64,000 nucleotides of DNA. It comes from Clarkia xantiana subsp. parviflora. Lineage: Eukaryota > Streptophyta > Magnoliopsida > Myrtales > Onagraceae. The stretch is taken from positions 25,597,774 through 25,661,773 of the forward strand of contig JAPTYO010000001.1 in NCBI GenBank assembly GCA_036873135.1, given 5' to 3'. The notes under the pieces were generated by a model. That model was given only the letters and a program-made list of their open reading frames with translations. It was not told the DNA's origin and did not search any database. Both the position numbers and the translations under genes were made by a program. This document shows positions 45,530-57,719 of this stretch, in pieces. Each line of letters starts with the position of its first letter. The first letter of the stretch is position 1.

Positions 45530-47509
45530 ATGTTCTCCAGCAGATCAATCCGCCAAGTTCTGAGCTCCAAGAATCTATCCATCTCGTTGCCGTGTGAATC
45601 AGCTACCTCTTCACTTTTCCGCCACTCTTCAGCCCTCGTAGGTGCTGAAACCGATGATATTTCAATTGAAGTTCCAAACCGTTCGGATGTTGATGTCCCC
45701 ATACCAAATGAAATCTTCAGAGCAGCCCCAAGGTCGGGGTCTTACCAATTAGGAGACTCCACATTCTATTCTCTCATTCAGAAGTATGCAGAGTTGGGGG
45801 ATTTTGGGTCGCTGGAAAAGGTATTTGAAAGAATGAAGCGTGAAAACAGAGCCTTTGCGGAGAGCAGTTTCATTGCCGTGTTTCGAGCTTATGGGAGAGC
45901 TCATCTGCCTCATAAAGCCATTGAATTGTTTCACAGAATGGTGGATGAGTTCGAATGCAAGCGAACTGTGGTGTCTTTCAATTCAGTTCTTAATGTTATT
46001 ATCAAAGAGGGGCATTTGAATCATGCATTGGAATTCTTCTCTTATGTTGTTAATTCTAGGGATATCAACATAACTTTGAATACACTGAGTTTTAATTTGG
46101 CGATTAGTTGTATGTGCAAGCTTGGTATGGTTGATGCGGCACTCCAAATGTTTAGAGAAATGCCTATGAAGAATTCCCCTCCAGATAACTACACCTATGC
46201 TACATTAATCGATGGATTTTGCAGGAAGAACCGGGTTGACGAGGCATTCTTGTTATTGGATGAGATGCAAATGGAAATAGAGGGGCCCTCTCCAAATATT
46301 GCTGTTTTTAATGCTCTGTTAACTGGGTTATGCAGGAAAGGTGATTTGAATCGTGCTGCCAAGCTCGGGGAGTATATATTTCTTAAAGGGTGTGCTCCTA
46401 ATGAGAGAACTTATAACATACTAATTCATGGTTTTTGCCTGAAGGGGAAATTGGATAAAGCTCTGCGCCTTTTAAATCAGATGGTTGCTAACAAATATAT
46501 GCCTAATGATGTCACATATGGGATCATAATCAAAGGCCTAGTTAAGAATGGAAGAGCAGTTGACGGCATTTGCTTCTTAAATTTGATAGAGAAAAGAGGG
46601 TTGCGTGCAAATCAATTTTTCTATTCAACCCTACTCGATGGGTTGTTCAAGGAGAAAAGGTTTGAAGAGGCAAAGATATTGTGGAAGGAGATGGTAGCCA
46701 GAGGCTGTGAACCCAATGTAGTGGTTTACAGTGCTTTCATCCATGGTTTATGTCAAGAAGGCAAACCCGATGAAGCAAAAGAAATTCTCCATGATATGAT
46801 AAATAGAGGGTTCAAGCCTAATGCTTTTACCTATAGTTCGCTGCTGAGGGGATACTTTAGGACTAACAGTAGTGAAAAAGCATTTTTATTGTGGAAGGAG
46901 ATGGAACAACAGGAGCATGTCATAAATGAGGTCTGTTTTAGTGTTCTGATAGACGGGTTATGCAAGGATGGCAAGCTTGATGAGGCTATGGTGGTGTGGA
47001 AGTGCATGTTGAGTAAAGGATATAAACCCGATGTTGTGGTTTACAGTTCGTTGATCCATGGTCACTGCAATGCGGGTTTCTTGGAGAAGGGTTTAGATCT
47101 TTACAATGAAATGCTTTGTCAGGATCCTAAATGTAAACCCGATGTTGTCACATACAACATACTTTTTGATGCTCTATACAAACAAGGTAGCATTGAACGT
47201 GCTATGAACCTTTTGAATTCTATGCTGGATCAAGATTGTGATCCTGATTTGCGTACATGTGACATATTTTTGAAGTTTCTAAGAGAAAAAGTAGATCCAC
47301 CTCAAGATGGTGGAGAATTTCTAGATGAACTAGTAGTGCGCCTATATAAGCATGAGAGGATTGTAGGCGCTTCCGAAATTATGGAAGTAATGCTGCTCAA
47401 GTTTTTGCCACCAAAGGCTCTTACTTGGGAAAGAGCTGTTCAACATCTTTGCGAACCCAGGAAGGTCCATATTGCTATTAATAAATGTTGGAAGCGCTTA
47501 TTCACTTGA
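45530..47509 (+). CDS. P-class PPR protein, EMB1025-like
   Basis: An intronless frame of 659 residues. The N-terminus (MFSSRSIRQVLSSKNLSISL) is basic and serine-rich, like an organelle-targeting sequence. From about residue 80 it holds some thirteen canonical 35-residue P-type repeats (TYATLIDGFCRKNRVDEAFL, TYNILIHGFCLKGKLDKALR, VYSAFIHGLCQEGKPDEAKE). There is no E or DYW domain. Length and sequence agree with what I recall of Arabidopsis EMB1025 (At4g20090, 660 residues), needed for embryo development; such proteins bind specific organelle RNAs for stability, splicing or translation. In Arabidopsis that locus is near pTAC14 (At4g20130), matching the pTAC14-like relics 20-30 kb away here. Confidence 0.93.
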   Translation: MFSSRSIRQVLSSKNLSISLPCESATSSLFRHSSALVGAETDDISIEVPNRSDVDVPIPNEIFRAAPRSGSYQLGDSTFYSLIQKYAELGDFGSLEKVFERMKRENRAFAESSFIAVFRAYGRAHLPHKAIELFHRMVDEFECKRTVVSFNSVLNVIIKEGHLNHALEFFSYVVNSRDINITLNTLSFNLAISCMCKLGMVDAALQMFREMPMKNSPPDNYTYATLIDGFCRKNRVDEAFLLLDEMQMEIEGPSPNIAVFNALLTGLCRKGDLNRAAKLGEYIFLKGCAPNERTYNILIHGFCLKGKLDKALRLLNQMVANKYMPNDVTYGIIIKGLVKNGRAVDGICFLNLIEKRGLRANQFFYSTLLDGLFKEKRFEEAKILWKEMVARGCEPNVVVYSAFIHGLCQEGKPDEAKEILHDMINRGFKPNAFTYSSLLRGYFRTNSSEKAFLLWKEMEQQEHVINEVCFSVLIDGLCKDGKLDEAMVVWKCMLSKGYKPDVVVYSSLIHGHCNAGFLEKGLDLYNEMLCQDPKCKPDVVTYNILFDALYKQGSIERAMNLLNSMLDQDCDPDLRTCDIFLKFLREKVDPPQDGGEFLDELVVRLYKHERIVGASEIMEVMLLKFLPPKALTWERAVQHLCEPRKVHIAINKCWKRLFT

Positions 47510-48598
47510 CATTTCTTGGTGAGGCATCCTTATTATGTTATTCTTTTACATTATTAGATATTTGTACACTGCAGAAAAATGTAGAATGCTTCTGATCTGC
47601 CTTTGTTTCTGTTGAACTTGTAGTATTTAGAAGGCTAAATGGATACAGAATGATCATGTTGGTTGCGGTAAAAACTTTAAATGGTTTGTGATAATAAGGC
47701 TGCCTTCGGTCTTTATTCTGCTTCACGTGAAGGCTCAAATCGCGCATAAGGAGGGAGAATATCACTGGATCTGTCATATTAGTGATGAAATGGGAATTAA
47801 TAGACCTTTGGTAACATGCCTTGCAAATTTGATTTCTTTCGTGTGTTTTCAGAAATTTAACATCTCCATTTTATTTGGTATATGAGAGATTAATTTGGGC
47901 TGGCTTATTCGCGTTGGACCTGAACCGAGAATGCTTTTCTTATAGTGCAGGTCAAAGTCGATCATGCTGAAAGAATGTTGGACTTTGTTCCCATGTAAGT
48001 TCTTGATAGGTTTTTATTTTGATACCAGTACTTGCTTTTGTAAGAAGAAAGAAAACAAGGAAATATAGTTCTGTTCAAGCTTGTAGTAAAGCATATACAT
48101 TAATTTCGGTGAGTTCATCAATTTTCTTCTAGGATAGGAAATTGAAAGACAATATTTAAGAAACCTTGTATATTTTTGGCCTCGAAGAAGCCATGTATTA
48201 AAGAGTTATTTAACGGTGCATAGTCCATGCAGTTTCGAAACCGGGGGATACAAAAGTAAGATCTGTGTTGCAAATTCAGTATTGTCATTAGCCACATTCA
48301 TCTTTACAAAGTCATCTTTTGGGTATTAATAAGGTAGAAAAAGAAGCGCTGTTCTTTAGTTCTCCAATTTAGGATATGGGGATATATACAAGAACACACT
48401 TGTGGGCACATTTCATTTATTGCTTAGAACATTATATGATGAATTGATTGCTACTGCATCCACTTAACATTATATGCTAGTTTTTAACTTATACATTTCA
48501 ATTGACTGCATTACAGAGATACCAGATTATGGTTCAAGAAAATGCATGACAAATCAAGAAAAACCAAAAGAAATTGATCGGGATTTGGAGCGAGTTCC
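47510..48598. other. Intergenic region between convergent genes
   Basis: It holds the 3' regions of the EMB1025-like gene (+) and the transporter (-). At 47951-47995 a stretch flanked by GTGCAG and GTAAGT (GTCAAAGTCGATCATGCTG start) has the form of a small exon and may be a 3' UTR exon, but I cannot connect it to a protein. Nothing else is recognised. Confidence 0.4.
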
Positions 48599-51335
48599 CT
48601 ACCCAGTCCCTGCTCCACTTGCTAGCTTGCCTTCAATGTCTTCTTTCTGTACAGATTTCTTCTGATGAGCAGTATCGTAGGTTGCGTGGAGACCGAAGAA
48701 GATATAATATATAAGCATCACAACAGTGCATATCCCGAATCTCGAAAAGGCACTGGCTTGCAGAGACCCCATAAGAAACACGTTCATCGCAATGGAAAGT
48801 GATGGCAGCCACGGCACCAGTGGGACCCCCCAGATTTTCGCCTTTCTCTGCTGCGGCAAAAACAGAGCAATCCCTGCCGTGGCCAATAACCAAAGCGGAA
48901 CCGTTACAACATACCCAGCCCATCCTTTGCTATTCAGTCCCCAATAAGCCGAAGTCCCCATCGAAGAAGCAACAATGACCAAAATCAGAATCACGAGCTT
49001 GACAAGATCTTTCTTCGGCGTGACATCTCTCACGTAATATCTCCTCACCAGAAGTGCGACTGCCATCATCATAAAGATGAAGAGCGTGCTCACCGATAGA
49101 AGCGCGGCCAGTACATCGAGGCTCGAGAAGAACGCTATTAGCGAGCTCGAAACAGCAATCAGAAGAGTAGCATTAATCGGGGTCCCGGTTTTCGGGTGCA
49201 CGAGGGCAAACCAAGGTGGTATCATATGAGCCCGAGCAATATGGGTGGTGTATCGAGCTTGCCCTAGTGCTCCAACAAGTAGAACAGTAGTCATCCCCTT
49301 GAGCGCCCCGAGCGCTACCAAATATTTCGCCCATTTCATCCCCACGCTCTGGAACGCGACTGAATAAGCCGCATCGACATCGATTTGGTTGTATTTCTGC
49401 ATCATGCTGAGAGAAAGCGCCATCAAGCAGTAAATAACGGTGATGATTGACATGGAGCCGAGGAGTCCGAGGGGAATATCTCGTGACGGGTTCTTGGTTT
49501 CTTCAGCCATGGTGGCGATGTTATCAAACCCGCCATACGCAAAGTACACGATTGCTGCGGCTTGGAAGATTCCCTCGACACCGTAGGGAGTGAAAGGGGT
49601 GAGGTTTGAGGTATCGGCGTGCATGAATCCTGCGATGATGACGAATAGGATGACGATCGTGTTCACGGCCGATGCGATCCAGTTGAGGTACGATGTGTGC
49701 CTCGTGGAGATCATGGCAATGGTGGCGGCAGCGAGGAGTACTGCAACAGCGATGGGGTCGAGGAGGTTGTAGCCTTCACGGAGGTTGGTGTGGATTCGGA
49801 GTGAATTTCGGGGCTTGTCCAGTAGGGATGTGAAGTACGAGGTCCATGCTCGAGCCACTGCTGCAGTGCCGACCACACTCTCGAGGAGGATATTTGCCGC
49901 AGTTATGAACGCCGCGAAGTCGCCCAACTCGATCCTTAGGTACGCGAAGGAACCACCTGCCCCGGTTAAAGCCAAGGGGTGTTATGTTAGCCACATCAAC
50001 TTTGTTACAAGTTTAAGGCCCAAAATGTCACTCTATACTTGCGTTCTTTAGCATTTTTAAGAAATTCCGTTTTTTTTTTTTGGGTTAAATATTTATGCAC
50101 TTGGATTGTACAAAATTATCTCATTTTTGTGTAACATCAATGAAATAAATTTACTAGGGTCCAATTGTAACACCCGAAAATGTTTTTATCAAATACAAGC
50201 AAAAACACTTTCTCAACTGTTACCACTGACGTTTTCTTTTATTTACAAAATGGTTTGACGCTCAACTATTTCAACAGATAAATTGAACGCATTCAAATCG
50301 AGTTGTGAATAATTAAAGTGATTAAACTATTATAACTAAATGACATAAGTGCACTCACATCTTTATCCATTTCATCTTCAACTTGAACTTACTTACGTGT
50401 TCAAAGATAACAAATATGAGGTATGATGGATGTTTTACCTCTTATTTATCAATTAATTTAAAGAAATATCGGTAAGAATTGAGGTAAATAATTAAATCTG
50501 AAATTATATGAGTGCAAATATCAACATGAGTGATTAGGGACCGTTGATGAGGTAATTTCTATTCTCCCCTGAACTCTAACATTTGGTTATAAGTATTTTT
50601 TTTTTTTATGTAATTATTTTCGTTTTGATTTTTTAAAAGATTGTATTTGCTCATCTTTAAAAAAAAAATAGATATTCAGTTTTAATTCAATTCTTCTTGT
50701 TCTCAAACTAAAATATTGAGAATTGGTGCCGTGAGTGAATTAATAAGAGAATCAAACATCCGAATGCACATAAACGTTTACCCTGTAAACAATATGGAAA
50801 CAAAAAGTTGTTTTTTTGGCCCGAATGAAAACAAAAAGGTTAAAGTTAAACAATCATTGAGAAACCAAAAAAGAAAAGATTGGTTAAAAGAGAGAATGAG
50901 GTGACCTGCGACGGGGATTTCAACGGCGAACTCAGTGTAGCAGAAGACGGAAAGCATGGCGGAGATGCCGGAAGCAACGTAGGAGAGGACAATAGCGGGG
51001 CCGGCATGATTGTGAGCCTCCTGACCGGTGAGGACGAAGATGCCGGCGCCGATGACGGAACCGAAGCCGAACCAAGTGAGGTCCCACCAGGTGAGGCAGC
51101 GCTTCATTTCGTTCTCGCTCCGCTGACGGAGCTCACCAAGCTCGGTGACGTCATCGGAGCGGCTGGTGATCCTGTCTCTGAGGCGAGGACCCGTCTGGGA
51201 GAGAGCGGTTCGGTAAGAGTTCCAGTTCTTGAAGGACTCCTCTGGGAAGAAGTCGTCTTTGCTCCATCTCCAGTACCTCCTCCTAATTTGTGTTACAACT
51301 TCATCACTCCCACACTCTGCAGCCTTGCCGCTCAT
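48599..51335 (-). CDS. Cationic amino-acid transporter, CAT5/CAT8 type
   Basis: Two exons on the minus strand, 51335-50906 and 49956-48599, joined GCAG|GTGG across a 949-bp GT-AG intron; the product has 595 residues. After a hydrophilic N-terminus (YWRWSKDDFFPEESFKNW) come the APC-superfamily signatures TWWDLTWFGFGSVIGAGIFV and FAVEIPVAGGSFAYLRIELG. Then follow FAYGGFDNIATMAEETKNP and GALGQARYTTHIARAHMIPP, and WGVPLVPWLPSLSIAMNVF near the end. Many hydrophobic helices, about 14 expected, make it a membrane transporter. It would move arginine, lysine and related amino acids across the plasma or another membrane by proton coupling. The paralogue choice (CAT5 or CAT8) is from memory and unsure. 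Confidence 0.93.
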
Positions 51336-52665
51336 TTCTCCACACCCTCCCTCACAGTTCTACAATCTACACTGAGTGAGTTTTGTTTGTAGAAGATCGA
51401 TGGCGATATATATTTGTAGAGTTATTATTCTATTGGCGCAACTTTATTTATTATTATTAATTAGTTACAAATATTGTCACTTGGTTCCAGCGTTTTTTGG
51501 AAAATTGCTAGAGGTTTTTCTTTATATATTGTGATACGTCCGTCCATAAGCTAGCTAAGCATGGGAAATGGCCAAACACACACATATTAATTGTATTGGA
51601 TCCATTTAATTTACAAAAATGATACCACACTGTAGGTTCCGAAACCTTCTACTGCAGGGTAAATATAAATAAATTCCTTCAAAGTTATTAAAAATTACAA
51701 AGTATATATGACACTGATTAACTTGGAGGTTTTTGGAACGTGCATTACTCTTTAATTAATTAATTAATATAACATTTTGCTTCTAATTTTTCAACATTGC
51801 CTCTAGTTCATTCCTTTTTTTAAGAAAAAACAATCTATTTAAAACAACAGTATTTGTGGAGAAAAAAAACAGTATTTCGTATTATAAAAAAATAGATTTT
51901 CAATAAGGGTAAAGAAAACATATTCCAGAAAAAAAAAAAAATTCAGAAAGAAAACATATTCCAGAATTTTATTTTATTGTGCCAACAACATATTCCAGAA
52001 TTTAAGGGGGGCATAACATATCAACCATTTGTTTATTCCCTTAATTTAGTTTTTTTATTTAGGCAGTATTGACAGTTGACTTTATCGTTTACTTAGGAGA
52101 CAAAGTTGGAGCTAGTTTCCAAGTGGTAGGCACGGATCTGAATATATATCTATCTTCTTCTCTAATTGGGCTTTCCTTGGACCGCTAAATTTATTATTTT
52201 CTTCGTCTGTCCAACTCACAAGTAGTCGTTTTCAGGAACTCACTTATTAGTTGTTATAATTATTATTATTATTATTACCAAATTGGTACATGAGGTAAAC
52301 TCTAAAACGAATTGATATCCGAAACAAATTAGGTGACAAATTGGTACGCGAGATAACCTGAGTATTGCACTGTCGGATTTTTCGTTAGTTATTGAAGGAA
52401 ACGGTCACATGTGTCGCACTTGACCGGTTTTGGCCGAAATTGAAGAAATTGACTGACTTGAAAAGACGAAAATACCCTTATGTAGTAAACAAATAGAATT
52501 AACCCCTTTCTTCTTCCTCATTCCAATTATGGTTTTGCAAGTTGAATTTCACTGAACTCTTTCCACCACAGGCTATGATTTTCGCTTCCCAACTCAAATT
52601 GATGTCTTCAATGACTTCTAGTAGTTCCGATGGTCACATCCAATCAATGAAAATGCGATTGCAGT
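51336..52665. other. Intergenic region upstream of the transporter
   Basis: The promoter and leader of the minus-strand transporter should lie at its left end. The rest is AT-rich with a TAAT run (51749-51764), an ATT microsatellite (52257-52277) and no gene I recognise. The part from about 52260 to 52660 contains transposon-like GGTACRYGAG words and may be repetitive. Confidence 0.45.
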
Positions 52666-53984
52666 TGTTGGGATATTATTCAAGACAACCTTGGGTGGGT
52701 CGAGAACATCCAAAGTCAGGACGTCAAACCATGAAGTTGACGACCATTTAAGTTTGCATCAGGGTAACAAAGGAAAAGTGTCTACATGCCTTCCTTAAGG
52801 CGACGATACCAAAGCTAACGATATAAGGAGACGTGTCAACTCTCTGTAAGAATCCTTCATCAGGCACAAGGCGAGTCGACGACCAAACCCTAGGAAGAAA
52901 CCTTTTCCTTTAATGAGGAGGTACCAGCTGGCAACTGGCTTGCTGCCTTCTAAGTCAAGGAAACCCTCCTCTCAAGATAAAGCTGAGGTGGAAACCTACT
53001 TGTCACCTAATTAGAGAAACATTCGACATGAAGGAATGATGAGGTGGCAACCTGCTCGTCACCTATTGACACACCACCATCCTCCTCAACCAATCAGAGA
53101 AAGGCGGCCACCGTCACTGAACAACCAATCAGAGCATAGTTGTCGCCATTTAAAGTCGGTATAACATGTGCCTATAAATATACTGTTAGATTACGGGGAG
53201 TAATCACTACGGAAACACTAAAACATGGTACATGCATGTAATCGAAATTACGCAGCGGAAGAGTTACACATACCTCAACAGTTTACCGTAGTCCTAGATC
53301 CTTTGCAAGAAGGGAGTTCTCGATCCACCGGATGGAACCCGTAGAGGTTCTTGTGAAAGAATCCCTACGTGGTGTTAGCTCCACAGCAAAGTCTCAGATC
53401 AATTCTTGACACGGGGACAGATCTTCGGAGAGTTGCTCGAAAGCAATTTGGCACACCCTTGGTGTAGGTATGGTTCGGCCGAAACTTGCTAGTGTGGGAT
53501 GAGGGTTTTTCTCTCTAAAACACTCTTGTGAGGGAACTATGATTAACCTTAAAATATTCCCTAACATCTCTTATTTATAGGAGGATTAAAGTGGACAAAA
53601 GTCCACTTTACCCCACCTAAATATTTCGGCCGGCCTATGTATTGGGGAAGCCCAATTTTGGGCCTCCCATGTCAATTGGGATTTGGGTCTAGCCCAATTA
53701 CCCTAATGTGACATTTACCCAAGTTCATTAGGTAAACTATACATATTATGGGCTACCAATTACGGCGCCCATCACCATATGCTTACATATACATACTCAT
53801 ATACTTCTTACATGATCATATTCCTTCACTAACTTAAGCTTCGGAGTGGAATCAGGGAAGATCCCCAACCCCTTTCCAGGTTAACGCCTTCAACACTCCA
53901 AGATAGAAACTTAAGAGAGTTAATCAAGGTGACACCTCGAAGTCCACCTCCCGAAGCCCGGGCCACGTCAACTTGATCCTAACA
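52666..53984 (+). repeat. 5' LTR of the gypsy element, split by a solo LTR
   Basis: It is about 710 bp long when the nested solo LTR and its duplicated target are left out. The left edge is inferred from TGTTGGG only, because no second LTR is present for comparison. CCTATAAATATAC at 53171-53183 is a good TATA box, and the solo LTR inserted directly after it. Confidence 0.7.
53184..53787 (-). repeat. Solo LTR of the 0.44-kb copia family
   Basis: 604 bp, the same length as 438-1041 and similar along its whole length in inverse orientation. It is flanked by a perfect 5-bp duplication TATAC (53179-53183 and 53788-53792). No internal element sequence adjoins it, so it is a solo LTR left by recombination between two LTRs. 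Confidence 0.95.
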
Positions 53985-54019
53985 TTTGGCGCCGTCTGTG
54001 GGAACGCGATCAAAAAGTC

Positions 54020-54940
54020 ATGGCACCACCAAGGAGTTTTACAAGACGAAACTATGCACGCGAGGATTCCAGGATTGTGGGTGGCACACTCCAAGGGTCG
54101 ACATAAACATTGGAGAGCTATCTCCGCCGATCTCAAAGCGCCTACAGCGGAGGAGAACTCTCGGAAAGAGAGGTCATTAGAACATTCTTCAGAGGTTCGG
54201 GACCACAATCCCAGTCTTTAGCCATCACCCAATACACTGAACCCATAAGGAGATGGGAAGATCAGATCCAAAGGGCAACCCTCCATGTCGAGATAGAACA
54301 GGCTCGTGCTGGTCGTTCGACTCGGCAAGGAGCCATTCGGAGTCGAGGCAGAAGTTCATCCGGGCAGAGATCCTTTTTTCCCGAGGAAGGGAATTCCACC
54401 GAACTCAACAAAGGTTGTAGAGACTCCAATTCGTTGAAGAAAGTCGTCAATCCCCCCCCCCCCCCATGTTGCGAATACCATCGAACCGAGGGACATGACA
54501 CTGAAAGTTACCTCCTTGCTCGGAGGGAACTTGAGTTTATGCAAAGGGAAATCCAACGTCAAAACCGCCATCATTCTCACGAACAAAGACGGTGGAGAAC
54601 CCCTCCAGACAATGGCGTCGATTTTCTATCAGGAGGATTTGCAGCGGGAGAAGAATCAAGCGCTGCCCAAGATATTTACGTAGCCCAAGGTACCTCCTCG
54701 CCAAACACTCATAAGAGGTCAAGGGAGCTAGAGCCATTTCCAGTCACTTTCTCCACAGATGACATGGCCAGGGCGACACAACCTCATGAAGACGCCTTGG
54801 TAATCACAACTCGGAAAGATGATTTCGAGGTAAAAAGAGTACTTGCCGATGGAGGGAGCTCGGCTGATGTAATTACCTTCGAGGTCATCACCGCAATGGG
54901 ATATCAGAAGAAATACCTTCAGGAGATGAATTCCCCCTAA
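54020..54940 (+). pseudogene. Gypsy gag-protease remnant
   Basis: The original start is likely ATG 54020 (MAPPRSFTRRNYARED), closed by a stop at 54104. A second frame from 54110 holds a zinc-knuckle-like CEYHRTEGHDTE and an aspartic protease site read as LADGGSSADVITF, where the active aspartate precedes GGSSAD. Most of the capsid region seems deleted. An unbroken run of C (about 54450-54466) encodes prolines and may be a site of length change. Confidence 0.8.
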
Positions 54941-54946
54941 TAGGAT

Positions 54947-56604
54947 TTGCAGGGAAAACGACTTACCCCTGGGAGCGATTCAGCTCCCCATAACTCTAGG
55001 ACAATGTTGGAAAACCTTGTGCTTAAAAGTACGTTTCGTGGTCGTCGAGCGGATAAACGCCTACAACGTCATATGGGAAGAACGAATCTTAATTCCAATT
55101 ATATCGTTCCCTCCACGACCCATCAAGTTATGAGATTTCTTACTTATCACGGCATAGGGGAAGTATGGGGCGACCAAAAGACATCCCGAAAATGCTATGT
55201 CAATCTCTTCCGAAGGAACAACCAAAATGAGACTTTATCTACTGTCACAGATGAAGATCCTCGGGAAGAAGGGGGACGACCCGCTCCATTAGACGAGCTA
55301 GTAGAAGTCGCCATTGAGGGAGAAGGCAAGAAGGTCAAAATAGGGTCTACCTTACCTCCAGAACTGGCAGAAAGGATAAATTATCTCCTTAAGAGGTATA
55401 AAGAATTATTTGCATGGGAGCCTAGTGACACGTCGGGAATAAGTCCCGACATCATTTCTTACGAGCTCAAAATAAATCCAGCTGTAAAGCCTATAGCTCA
55501 AAGAAGAAGGTCCATGAGAGCAGAAAAGAAGGCGGCGATAAGCCAGGAGGTGGGAAAGTTGATCGATGCTGGTTTTTTCAAGGAGATACGATTTCAAACC
55601 TGGGACGCTAACCCTTTCTTGGTAAGAAATCCAATGGAAAATGGAGGATGTGCGTCGACTTTCGGGATCTCAACAAGGCATGCCCCAAAGACTCCTATCC
55701 CCTACCAAGAATCGACCAACTTGTTGACGCCACATTAGGACATGAGCTCTTAAGCTTCATGGACAGCTACTCCGGATACAACCAAATACAAATGCATCCT
55801 GAAGAAGAAGCGCATACCGCTTTCTATGCCGACAACGATATTTATCACTACAAGTTCATGCCTTTTGGCTTAATAAATGCGGGGTCCACCTACCAAAGGA
55901 TGGTCAACAAGCTTTTCAAATCCATGTTGGGAATAAATATGGAGGCTTATGTCGATGACATGCTCGTCAAGACTAAAAGAGGTCATAATCATGTTCAAGA
56001 TTTAGAGGAGGCATTTTCCTACATGCGACGCCACCAAGTACGTCTAAACCCGACCAAGTGTGGTTTGTGTCCAATCAGGAAAATTCATGGGGTTCATGGT
56101 TAGCCAAAGAGGGATAGAAGCCAAACATAAAATGTCTCCGTCATAGAAGAAATGTCCTCGACCACATGTCATAGGGAGGTTCAAAGCCTCAATGGGAGAT
56201 TAGCGTCACTTGAAAGATTCCTGGCACGATCATGTGATAAATCTCTCCCCTTCTTCAAGATATTGAGGGCAAACAAGAAGTTTGAGTGGACGCCATAATG
56301 CGAGGAGTCTTTCCAACAATTAAAGAAACACCTCCACTCGCTCCATGCCCTGGCAAAACCACTACCAGGAGATCCCCTATTTCTCTATCTAAGTGTAAGC
56401 CTGGCAGTGGTGAGTTCAGTACTCATTAAAGAAACGTGTAACATTCATATTCTGGTTTACTATGTTAGCAAAATCTTTGGCGTCACTGAAGCAAACTACA
56501 TGGAAATCGTGCAAGATATACCTTTACAAACGAGGATTCTCGACGCCCTATCTTCGATGTATAGTCGCCCCTCAAACGGAGAAGGTCATGTGATATCTAC
56601 ATAA
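54947..56604 (+). pseudogene. Gypsy reverse transcriptase and RNase H remnant
   Basis: The frame to 55738 gives the linker and RT start (LFAWEPSDTSGISPDIISYE, QRRRSMRAEKKAAI, KLIDAGFFKEI). A one-base shift near 55645 moves to the 55648-56103 frame with MCVDFRDLNKACPKDSYPLP, FMPFGLINAGSTYQRMVN and the catalytic YVDDMLVK. The RNase H region (56280-56600) is heavily broken, with VSSVLIKE and VYYVSKI-type relics. The order and KDSYPLP motif are those of Ty3/gypsy. Confidence 0.87.
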
Positions 56605-56639
56605 ATGAGACGCAGGATACCATGAGGGAGCCAGAACCT

Positions 56640-57650
56640 TGGTTCAAAAGGCTTTGTGCCAGGGATTTTACTGGCCCAAGATGAGTAAAGAGGCGACGAC
56701 ACTCGTACAAGCCTGCCCAGCCTGCCAGGTCTACGCCCCAAAAATAACGAGGCCACCAGCAGAACTCTCACCAATGATGAGTGTCTGACCCTTTGCGCAA
56801 TGGGGAATCGACCTCATAGGACCTCTTCCGAAAACGACATGTCAACGTACACACATCGTGGTTGCCATCGATTACTTCTCAAAATGGATCGAAGCAAGAA
56901 CCCTGGCGTCGACCACCACCTTCCAAATGATTAAGTTCATTCGTGAGCAAATCATATGTCGATATGGGGTTCCAAAGATCCTTATTAGTGATAACGGTCC
57001 CCAATTCGCTAGTGACGAGTTGGCCGAATTTTGCGAGGATATGTTAATACAACATCGTTTTGGCTCCATTCATCACGCCCAAACTAATGGACTAGTGGAG
57101 GCGGCCAATAAGACGATCCTCAATGGGTTTAAGAAAAGGTTCGCGACTCTAAAGGGAAATTGGGTAGAAGAGCTAGACCAAGTACTTTGGGCTCTCAGAA
57201 CCTCACCCAATAGAGTCAATGGTGAAACCCCGTTCAGCATGGTTTATGGATCAGAAGCCGTATCTCCTGTCGATGTAGCTTACATTTCTCAAAGAGTCGC
57301 TACATTCGAAGCTGACCAAAACGAGAAACAGAGAAGAACCGAAGTAGATCTAGTCGACGAGAAAAGATGGGCTTCAGAAGAAATTCAAGGAAGAATGAAG
57401 CTCGCCACCGCTAGGTACTTTAACCGAAAAGTGGGACGACGAAAATTCTTCCTAGGAGAGAGGGTGCTACGAAGAAATGAGTTTCTAACAGCCGATCAAA
57501 GAGGGAAAATGGTGCCAAAATGGGAAGGTCCTTATACGATTACCAAACATACCATGTCCCAACGCCTACAAGTTAGAAGATCCTCAGGGGCAACGCCTTA
57601 ACACGACTGTCAACGCAGAGCACCTGAAGAAATTCTATGTCTAAAGAATC
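56640..57650 (+). pseudogene. Gypsy integrase remnant
   Basis: The zinc region (GFYW-like, then ACPACQVYAP near 56714) precedes the catalytic core MVAIDYFSKWIEA, SDNGPQFASDELAEF and GLVEAANKTILNGF, so all DDE residues are present. A stop at 56786-56788 separates the zinc region from the core. The tail (GERVLRRNEF, KMVPKWEGPY) is the usual gypsy C-terminal domain. The frame ends by shift near 57600. Confidence 0.9.
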
Positions 57651-57719
57651 CTTTTATGTATTAAATATTACAATAAAGTGATCAATAAAGATATGTTTTC
57701 TTTCCCCTCCCGTTTGCAT

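Noticed and set aside
50880..51392. Plus-strand frame of 170 codons over transporter exon 1
   Set aside because: It is antisense to a well-conserved exon and is explained by its GC-rich codon pattern.
55648..56103. YVDD reverse transcriptase as a possible endogenous pararetrovirus
   Set aside because: An integrase with DDE residues follows, and an LTR with a Tat-type primer-binding site precedes; no movement or coat protein motifs are seen.
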